A DNA stretch of 64,000 nucleotides from Noviluteimonas gilva. Lineage in GTDB: Bacteria > Pseudomonadota > Gammaproteobacteria > Xanthomonadales > Xanthomonadaceae. The notes below the pieces were generated by a model. That model did not search any database, was not told where the DNA came from, and saw nothing but the letters and a program-made list of their open reading frames with translations. The position numbers and the translations under genes were made by a program. Positions 57,081 to 64,000 of the stretch are shown here, piece after piece; position 1 is the stretch's first letter, and every line of letters starts with the position of its first letter. The stretch spans positions 248,001 through 312,000 of the forward strand of contig NZ_WOXT01000002.1 of NCBI RefSeq assembly GCF_009740395.1. Direction: 5' to 3'.

Positions 57081-57629
57081 ATGTCCGCCGAATCGCCTAA
57101 CCATTTGGCCGGTCACCCGCGAGGGCTCCCGGAACAACTGGATGCCTGGCGCATGGTCGCCGCGCAACGCACCTTCGAAGGCGCGCTGCCGCTGGCCGGC
57201 ATGCAGCGGTTGAAGGGCGCACTCGCGGACACCGAAGGCAGCGCACGCGTCGAGGTCGAATTCGGCCAGGACATGTTGCGCATCCCCTTCGTCGAGTTGC
57301 GGATCGACGCAAAGCTCCCGCTGGAATGCCAGCGCAGCCTGCAGAAATTCGCACTGCCGGTGACGATCGTGCAACGGCTCGGTCTGATCCGCGACGAAGA
57401 AGGGGAGAATGCATTGCCGGAAGGCTACGAGGCGCTGTTGATCGGCGACGACGGCCTGCTGCGGCTCGCGGAACTGGTGGAGGACGAACTCATCCTCGCC
57501 GTCCCCGTGGTTCCCGTGGCGCCCGGTACCGAAGCGGTCGAGCGCGACTGGACCGCAACGGAAGAAGAAATGCAGCGTGCCAGCCCGTTCGCAGGGTTGT
57601 CCGCGCTGAAGGACAAACCGAAGGGCTGA
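57081..57629 (+). CDS. yceD: YceD/DUF177 family protein
   Basis: A 182-residue protein of the YceD family, linked to 23S rRNA accumulation. The conserved core is PLECQRSLQKFALPV, where the usual second Cys of CxxC is Ser, and the acidic EDELILAVPVVP motif follows. It precedes rpmF by 45 nt, the conserved yceD-rpmF order. Confidence 0.9.
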   Translation: MSAESPNHLAGHPRGLPEQLDAWRMVAAQRTFEGALPLAGMQRLKGALADTEGSARVEVEFGQDMLRIPFVELRIDAKLPLECQRSLQKFALPVTIVQRLGLIRDEEGENALPEGYEALLIGDDGLLRLAELVEDELILAVPVVPVAPGTEAVERDWTATEEEMQRASPFAGLSALKDKPKG

Positions 57630-57674
57630 TCGCAGCCTTTCGACAATTCAAAAAGCTTTCATCGGAGCAAGACC

Positions 57675-57866
57675 ATGGCTGTCCAGAAGTCCCGTGTTTC
57701 CCCGTCCAAGAAGGGCATGCGCCGTTCGCACGACGCCTTGACGGCCAAGCAGCTGTCGACCGACCCGACCACGGGTGAGACGCACCTGCGCCACCACGTG
57801 ACTGCCGACGGTTACTACCGTGGCAAGAAGGTCGTGCCGTCGAAGAGCCGCGTCGTCGAAGAATGA
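57675..57866 (+). CDS. rpmF: 50S ribosomal protein L32
   Basis: A 63-residue ribosomal protein. The start [21 protein letters not shown] and [21 protein letters not shown] are diagnostic. It lacks the C-terminal Cys pair of zinc-binding L32 forms. The plsX gene that usually follows is absent; fabH comes next. Confidence 0.97.
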   Translation: MAVQKSRVSPSKKGMRRSHDALTAKQLSTDPTTGETHLRHHVTADGYYRGKKVVPSKSRVVEE

Positions 57867-57930
57867 CGTTCGCGTCGCCGGCGCTCCAATGCGCCGGCGC
57901 ACCCAGGCCAACCCCACTCAGGGCAGGGGC

Positions 57931-58908
57931 ATGACCCAGCAAGTGTTCGCGCGCATCGCCGGTACCGGTAGCTATTTGCCGGAAAAGGTCCTCACCAACG
58001 ACGATCTCGCAAAGCTCGTCGATACCAGCGATGAGTGGATCCAGGCGCGTACGGGTATCCGCGAGCGCCACGTGGCCGCCGAAGGCGAAACCACGGGCGA
58101 TCTCGCGTACCACGCCGCCGTCCGCGCGCTCGAAGCCGCGGGCGTGCAGGCCTCCGAACTCGACCTGATCGTCCTGGGCACCACGACGCCGGACCTCGTG
58201 TTCCCGTCGACCGCGTGTCTGGTGCAACACCGCCTCGGCGCACTCGGTTGCCCCGCGTTCGACGTCAACGCCGCGTGCTCGGGCTTCGTCTACGCGCTGA
58301 CGGTCGCCGACAAGTTCATCCGTTCCGGTGCGGCGAAGACCGCGCTCGTGATCGGTTCGGAAACCCTGACCCGCATGGTCGACTGGACGGATCGCACCAC
58401 GTGCGTGCTGTTCGGCGACGGCGCGGGCGCCGTCGTGCTCAAGGCCGACAGCGACACGGGCATCCTCAGCACGCACATGCACGCCGACGGCAGCCGCAAG
58501 GAATTGCTGTGGAGCCCGGTCGGCGTCTCGGTCGGCTTCAAGGCCCAGGAAAACGGTGGCGTGCGCATCCAGATGAGCGGCAACGATGTGTTCAAGCACG
58601 CCGTGAAAGCGCTCGATTCGGTCGTCGAAGAAGCGCTCGAGGCCAACGGCCTGGATCGCCACGACATCGACTGGCTGATCCCGCACCAGGCCAACCTGCG
58701 CATCATCGAAGCCACGGCCAAGCGCCTGGACATGCCGATGGAGCGCGTGGTCGTCACGATCGACAAGCACGGCAATACCTCGTCGGGTTCGGTGCCGCTG
58801 GCGCTGGACGAAGCGGTGCGCTCGGGCAAGGTGCAGCGCGGGCAACTGGTGCTGCTGGAAGCCTTCGGCGGCGGCTTCACGTGGGGCTCGGCGCTGCTTC
58901 GTTACTGA
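57931..58908 (+). CDS. fabH: beta-ketoacyl-ACP synthase III
   Basis: A 325-residue enzyme that starts fatty-acid synthesis by condensing acetyl-CoA with malonyl-ACP. The active site is C116 ([11 protein letters not shown]), His in [10 protein letters not shown] and Asn in [16 protein letters not shown] 57931 gives the standard N-terminus. It is 64 nt after rpmF. Confidence 0.97.
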   Translation: MTQQVFARIAGTGSYLPEKVLTNDDLAKLVDTSDEWIQARTGIRERHVAAEGETTGDLAYHAAVRALEAAGVQASELDLIVLGTTTPDLVFPSTACLVQHRLGALGCPAFDVNAACSGFVYALTVADKFIRSGAAKTALVIGSETLTRMVDWTDRTTCVLFGDGAGAVVLKADSDTGILSTHMHADGSRKELLWSPVGVSVGFKAQENGGVRIQMSGNDVFKHAVKALDSVVEEALEANGLDRHDIDWLIPHQANLRIIEATAKRLDMPMERVVVTIDKHGNTSSGSVPLALDEAVRSGKVQRGQLVLLEAFGGGFTWGSALLRY

Positions 58909-58915
58909 TCGTTCG

Positions 58916-58947
58916 CGCCGCATTCGCGGCGACGTACTCCGCAGTAC
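58916..58947. repeat. two short palindromes in the fabH-fabD gap
   Basis: CGCCGC-ATTC-GCGGCG (58916-58931) and GTACT-CCGC-AGTAC (58934-58947) stand side by side just after the fabH stop. They may act as an intercistronic stem-loop. The rest of the 132-nt gap shows no clear promoter. Confidence 0.6.
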
Positions 58948-59040
58948 ACGAATGACGGCCCGCTCCCTACATACGTCGTCGTACAGACGCCTTGCGGCGA
59001 ACGCACTTATCATGCCGCCCTCTTTGCATCGGGTGATCGC

Positions 59041-59988
59041 GTGACCAACCCCCAACTCGCCTTCGTGTTTCCCGGACAGGGCTCGCAATCGGTCGGCATG
59101 CTTGCCGAACTGGCGGCGGGCGACGCGCACGTGCGCGCGGCGTTCGACGAAGCCTCCGAAGGCGCGGGCGCGGATCTGTGGTCGCTTTCGCAGCAGGGCC
59201 CGGAAGACCAACTCAACAAGACCGAATTCACGCAGCCCGCGCTGCTCGCCGCCGGCGTCGCCGCGTGGCGCGCATGGCTGGCGCGCGGTGGCGCGCAGCC
59301 GGCGTTGTTCGCGGGCCACAGCCTCGGCGAATACGCCGCGCTCGTTGCGGCCGGTGCGCTCTCGTTGCATGACGGCGCGAAGCTCGTCCGTCTGCGCGGT
59401 CAACTCATGCAGGACGCCGCGCCCGCCGGCACCGGCGCGATGGCCGCCGTGCTCGGCGCCGAAGACGCGCTCGTGCTCGAAGTCTGCAAGGAAGCCTCGG
59501 GCGACGACATCGTCGTGCCCGCCAACTTCAATTCGCCGGGCCAGATCGTCATCGGCGGTCACGCCGGCGCGGTGGATCGCGCGCTCGAACTGCTCGCCGC
59601 ACGCGGCGTGCGCAAAGCGGTGAAGCTCGCCGTCAGCGTGCCGTCGCACACGCCGCTGATGCGCGAAGCCGCCAACCGTTTGTCCGAAGCGATGAACGCG
59701 CTCGCATGGTCGGCGCCCGATCGCCCGGTCGTGCAGAACGTCGATGCCGAAGTGCATGAAGGCGTGCAGTCCATCCGCGATGCGCTCGTGCGCCAGCTCT
59801 ACCTGCCTGTGCAGTGGACCGGTTGCGTGCAGGCGCTCACCGCGCGCGGGACCACGCGCATCGCCGAATGCGGCCCGGGCAAGGTACTGACGGGTTTGGT
59901 CAAACGCATCGACAAGTCGCTCGACGCGCGTGCGATCGGCACGCCCGCGGAGATGGATTCCGCGCTCACCGAATGGAGCCAGGCATGA
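59041..59988 (+). CDS. fabD: malonyl-CoA:ACP transacylase
   Basis: A 315-residue acyltransferase. FVFPGQGSQSVGM is the N-terminal signature and the nucleophile Ser lies in GHSLGEYAALVAAG near residue 95; the His is in PSHTPLM. GTG 59041 is the start. The stop overlaps the fabG ATG by 4 bp. Confidence 0.97.
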   Translation: MTNPQLAFVFPGQGSQSVGMLAELAAGDAHVRAAFDEASEGAGADLWSLSQQGPEDQLNKTEFTQPALLAAGVAAWRAWLARGGAQPALFAGHSLGEYAALVAAGALSLHDGAKLVRLRGQLMQDAAPAGTGAMAAVLGAEDALVLEVCKEASGDDIVVPANFNSPGQIVIGGHAGAVDRALELLAARGVRKAVKLAVSVPSHTPLMREAANRLSEAMNALAWSAPDRPVVQNVDAEVHEGVQSIRDALVRQLYLPVQWTGCVQALTARGTTRIAECGPGKVLTGLVKRIDKSLDARAIGTPAEMDSALTEWSQA

Positions 59989-60731
59989 GCGAACACGTAT
60001 TGAAGGGTGAAGTCGCATTGGTGACCGGCGCCAGCCGCGGCATCGGTGCGGCGATCGCCGACGAACTCGCCGCGCTCGGCGCGACCGTCATCGGCACCGC
60101 GACCAGCGACAGCGGCGCGGCCGCCATCGGCGAACGCCTCGCAGGCAAGGGCGGCCACGGCCGCATGTTGAACGTCACCGACGGCGCGTCGGTCGATGCG
60201 CTGATCGATGCGATCGGCAAGGAATTCGGCGGCGTCTCCATCCTCGTCAACAATGCCGGCATCACGCGCGACAACCTGCTGATGCGCATGAAGGACGAAG
60301 ACTGGCAGGCGATCCTCGACACCAACCTGACGAGCGTCTACCGCACCTCCAAGGCCGTCATGCGCGGCATGATGAAGGCGCGCAAGGGCCGCATCATCAA
60401 CATCGCCTCGGTCATCGGCGTCACCGGCAACGCAGGGCAGGCGAACTACGCCGCCGCGAAGGCCGGCATCATCGCCTTCAGCAAATCGCTCGCGAAGGAA
60501 ATCGGCAGCCGCGGCATCACGGTCAACGTGGTCGCCCCGGGCTTCATCGCCACCGACATGACGGCCGGCCTGCCCGAAGACGCCAAGGCCGCGCTCGTCG
60601 GCCAGATCGCGCTGGGCCGCCTCGGCGAACCGGCGGACATCGCCCGCGCCGTGGCCTTCCTGGCCGGCCCGTCGGCGGCCTACATCACCGGCGAGACCCT
60701 GCACGTCAACGGCGGCATGTACATGCCCTGA
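59985..60731 (+). CDS. fabG: 3-oxoacyl-ACP reductase
   Basis: A 248-residue NADPH-dependent short-chain reductase. The cofactor motif is TGASRGIG, then NNAGITRD; the catalytic Ser is in IASVIG and Tyr-Lys in YAAAKAG near 156-160. It is coupled to fabD and 133 nt upstream of acpP. Confidence 0.97.
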   Translation: MSEHVLKGEVALVTGASRGIGAAIADELAALGATVIGTATSDSGAAAIGERLAGKGGHGRMLNVTDGASVDALIDAIGKEFGGVSILVNNAGITRDNLLMRMKDEDWQAILDTNLTSVYRTSKAVMRGMMKARKGRIINIASVIGVTGNAGQANYAAAKAGIIAFSKSLAKEIGSRGITVNVVAPGFIATDMTAGLPEDAKAALVGQIALGRLGEPADIARAVAFLAGPSAAYITGETLHVNGGMYMP

Positions 60732-60864
60732 CGGCCGGGCTTCTCGGTCACCCCAATACACCCGAAATACACCCCACCGGCTTGCCGGGCGCGGCCTCCA
60801 CGCGCCGCCCCCCGGCTTCCACTACACTACCCGCCTGAACAGACTCCCTGGAGGAGCACGATCC

Positions 60865-61104
60865 ATGAGCAGCATCGAAGAACGCGTCAAGAAGATCGTC
60901 ATCGAACAGCTTGGCGTCAAGGAAGAAGAAGTGACCAACAGCGCTTCGTTCGTCGACGACCTCGGCGCCGACTCGCTCGACACCGTCGAACTGGTGATGG
61001 CGCTCGAAGAAGAATTCGAGTGCGAGATCCCGGACGAAGAGGCCGAGAAGATCACCTCGGTGCAGCAGGCCATCGATTACATCAAGGCGCACGTCAAGGC
61101 CTGA
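60865..61104 (+). CDS. acpP: acyl carrier protein
   Basis: A 79-residue acidic carrier protein. The 4'-phosphopantetheine site is S37 in [13 protein letters not shown]. The start [18 protein letters not shown] is near identical to E. coli AcpP in pattern. A GGAGGAG-type site precedes the ATG. Confidence 0.98.
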   Translation: MSSIEERVKKIVIEQLGVKEEEVTNSASFVDDLGADSLDTVELVMALEEEFECEIPDEEAEKITSVQQAIDYIKAHVKA

Positions 61105-61224
61105 CACCTGGCCTGACGTCGCAGCCACGGGGCCGCTTTCGCGGCCCTGTGTGTTTCTGCGATTGCATTCGCCGCCGTACGTGACCATCTGAGTCCGGCG
61201 GGTCCAAGAGTTGAGGAGCTATCT

Positions 61225-62457
<1,233 letters not shown>

Positions 62458-62473
62458 CGCAGGAGACGGGCAC

Positions 62474-63829
62474 GTGCTCGTCACGCACCAACTCGACCCC
62501 ACGCTCGACCTGCTGGCACTCCACCGGCAGGCGCCTGCGCGCTATCCGGTGTTGCTCGAATCCAGCGCGCACGGCACCGCGCAGGGGCGATGGGACATGC
62601 TGTTCGTCGATGGCGGGCAAACGCTGCGGCTGGATCGCGACGGTGTCGTGCGCGACCAGGACGACCGCACGATCGACGGTGATTTTCTTTCCGCGCTCGA
62701 CGCTGCGTGGCGCGATGCACGCGTAGCGCGCGACGAACCGCGCTGGCCGTTCCGCGGCGGTTGGGTGGTGTTCCTCGCCTACGAACTGGCTGGCGAAGTC
62801 GAACCGGTGTTGCGATTGCCGCAGGCGCAAGGCGGCGTTCCCGTCGCGTATGCGATGCGCAGTCCTGCTGCCGTGCTGCGCGACCACGCGACAGGTGAAG
62901 TGTTCGCGGTCGCGGAAGTCGCGCAACGCGAATGGATCGACACGCTCCTCGCCGATGCGCGCGCTGCGGCCACGTTGCCGCCGCTGCCGGAATGGCGCGC
63001 GCCCGCTTCGGTCATCGAGGACGAACCCGAACGCTTCACGCAAGGCGTCGAACGCGTCATCGAACATCTCGCCGCGGGCGATGTGTTCCAGGTGAATCTC
63101 TCGCGCGGTTGGCGCGCGCGTTTCGATGCGCCGTTGCCGCCCGCCGAATTGCATGCGCGCTTGCGCACGGCGAATCCCGCGCCGTTCGCCGGCCTGTTCG
63201 CAGGACCGGATTGGGCGATCGTCAGTTCGTCGCCCGAGCGCCTGGTTTCCATTCGTGGCGATGCGGTGGAGACGCGCCCGATCGCCGGCACGCGCCCGCG
63301 CTTGCCCGGCGACGATGAAGCCGCGCGCATCCGCGAATTGGTCGGCCATCCGAAGGAACGCGCCGAACACGTGATGCTCATCGACCTGGAACGCAACGAC
63401 CTCGGCCGCGTTTGCACGCCGGGCAGCGTCGAAGTCGATGAGCTGATGACCGTCGAAAGCTACGCGCACGTGCACCACATCGTGAGCAACGTGCGCGGGC
63501 GTTTGCGCGACGACGCCACGCCCGGCGACGTGATCCGCGCGGTCTTCCCCGGCGGCACGATCACCGGTTGTCCGAAAGTGCGCTGCATGCAGATCATCGC
63601 CGCGCTGGAGGGGCAGGGGCGCGGCGCGTACACCGGCGCGTTCGGCTGGTTGAACCGCGACGGCGACCTCGACCTCAACATCCTCATCCGCAGCGCGGAA
63701 CTCGAAGGCGACACGCTGCGCTTCCGCACGGGCGCGGGCATCGTCATCGACTCGGTGCCGCAGCGCGAACTCGACGAAACGCGCGCGAAGGCACGCGGCT
63801 TGCTGCGCGCGCTGGGCGCGGGCGAATGA
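62474..63829 (+). CDS. pabB: aminodeoxychorismate synthase component I
   Basis: A 451-residue chorismate-utilising enzyme that makes 4-amino-4-deoxychorismate for folate. The C-terminal catalytic domain has VFQVNLSRGW, ETRPIAGTRPR, LIDLERNDLGRVC, ESYAHVHHIVSNVRG and the final TGAGIVIDSVPQ. The PIAGT motif is the PabB mark, as opposed to anthranilate synthase PIAGT/R variants; the pabC linkage supports it. GTG 62474 is the start. Confidence 0.93.
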   Translation: MLVTHQLDPTLDLLALHRQAPARYPVLLESSAHGTAQGRWDMLFVDGGQTLRLDRDGVVRDQDDRTIDGDFLSALDAAWRDARVARDEPRWPFRGGWVVFLAYELAGEVEPVLRLPQAQGGVPVAYAMRSPAAVLRDHATGEVFAVAEVAQREWIDTLLADARAAATLPPLPEWRAPASVIEDEPERFTQGVERVIEHLAAGDVFQVNLSRGWRARFDAPLPPAELHARLRTANPAPFAGLFAGPDWAIVSSSPERLVSIRGDAVETRPIAGTRPRLPGDDEAARIRELVGHPKERAEHVMLIDLERNDLGRVCTPGSVEVDELMTVESYAHVHHIVSNVRGRLRDDATPGDVIRAVFPGGTITGCPKVRCMQIIAALEGQGRGAYTGAFGWLNRDGDLDLNILIRSAELEGDTLRFRTGAGIVIDSVPQRELDETRAKARGLLRALGAGE

Positions 63830-64000
63830 GCGGTCGCTCGTTCATCGGCGAGACGCGCATCGAGGCCTTGCCGGGCGACGCGCGCGGATTCGCGTATGGC
63901 GACGGCCTGTTCGAAACGATGCGCGTGCACCAGGGCGTGGTGCCGTGGTGGGCGGCGCATCGTGCGCGCCTGGAAGCGGGCGCCGCGCGTTTGCGCTTGT
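63826..64000 (+). CDS. pabC: aminodeoxychorismate lyase, 5' part (cut by window end)
   Basis: Only the first 58 codons are in the window. The frame overlaps pabB by 4 bp (ATGA). The visible FAYGDGLFETMRVHQGVVPWWAAH is the signature start of class IV PLP enzymes such as PabC, with the conserved Gly-Asp-Gly-xF-Glu-Thr. The PLP lysine lies beyond the end. It would release 4-aminobenzoate from the PabB product. Confidence 0.88.
   Translation, partial: MSGRSFIGETRIEALPGDARGFAYGDGLFETMRVHQGVVPWWAAHRARLEAGAARLRL

Overview
The window is a gene-dense, high-GC stretch of a gammaproteobacterial chromosome. Gene content and order point to the Xanthomonadaceae, of Lysobacter or Luteimonas type: a phoB-phoR-ppk1-ppx block, tig-clpP-clpX-lon-hupB-tRNAs-ppiD, a Kdo kinase beside a family 9 glycosyltransferase, creBCD, an NAD-type isocitrate dehydrogenase beside grxC, and fabH-fabD-fabG-acpP-fabF-pabB-pabC. 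The placement is inferred from proteins and gene order, without a database search. Almost everything is core chromosome. I saw no integrase, transposase, phage gene, toxin-antitoxin pair or CRISPR array.

Layout. 0-6 kb: a GNAT acetyltransferase, a cation diffusion facilitator, rlmJ, and the creB-creC-creD envelope-stress operon. 6-8 kb: a PAP2 phosphatase and a GT4 glycosyltransferase. 8-13.3 kb: a GntR repressor with a palindromic operator over its own promoter, an ABC ATPase, a large membrane protein with an extracytoplasmic domain, and a secreted S9 peptidase; this is the least understood module. 13.3-19.1 kb: the phosphate/polyphosphate operon behind a PHO box. 19-25.5 kb: a BepA-like M48 protease, grxC, a CMD protein, isocitrate dehydrogenase, a Bax-inhibitor-like protein, a tRNA cluster (Pro, Arg, His, Lys) and two small exported proteins. 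25.4-34.6 kb: tRNA-Leu and the proteostasis block, with a candidate sigma-32 promoter before lon. 34.6-41 kb: fabI, a LysM transglycosylase, gloB, a methyltransferase, rnhA-dnaQ, a PP2C phosphatase, a DUF6165-like protein and tRNA-Ser. 41-46 kb: LPS core genes, an MBL hydrolase, moaACDE, the SRP RNA and a second tRNA-Ser. 46-49.2 kb: dnaX-ybaB-recR-hinT. 49.2-54.1 kb: a long inverted repeat, an Slp lipoprotein and a MoxR-DUF58-TgpA operon. 54-64 kb: a GT39 glycosyltransferase, a Maf protein, yceD-rpmF and the fatty-acid/pABA cluster, cut off inside pabC.

The genes form tightly packed operons with many 4-bp start/stop overlaps: phoR/ppk1/ppx, grxC/CMD, rnhA/dnaQ, MBL/moaA, fabD/fabG, pabB/pabC. 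The unexplained material is mostly non-coding. It comprises a 370-bp long inverted repeat with 136-bp arms after hinT, a dispersed palindromic element present twice in opposite orientation, a family of G-rich hairpins, short palindromes that abut gene ends, and heptamer repeats inside dnaX whose unit length is not a multiple of three.
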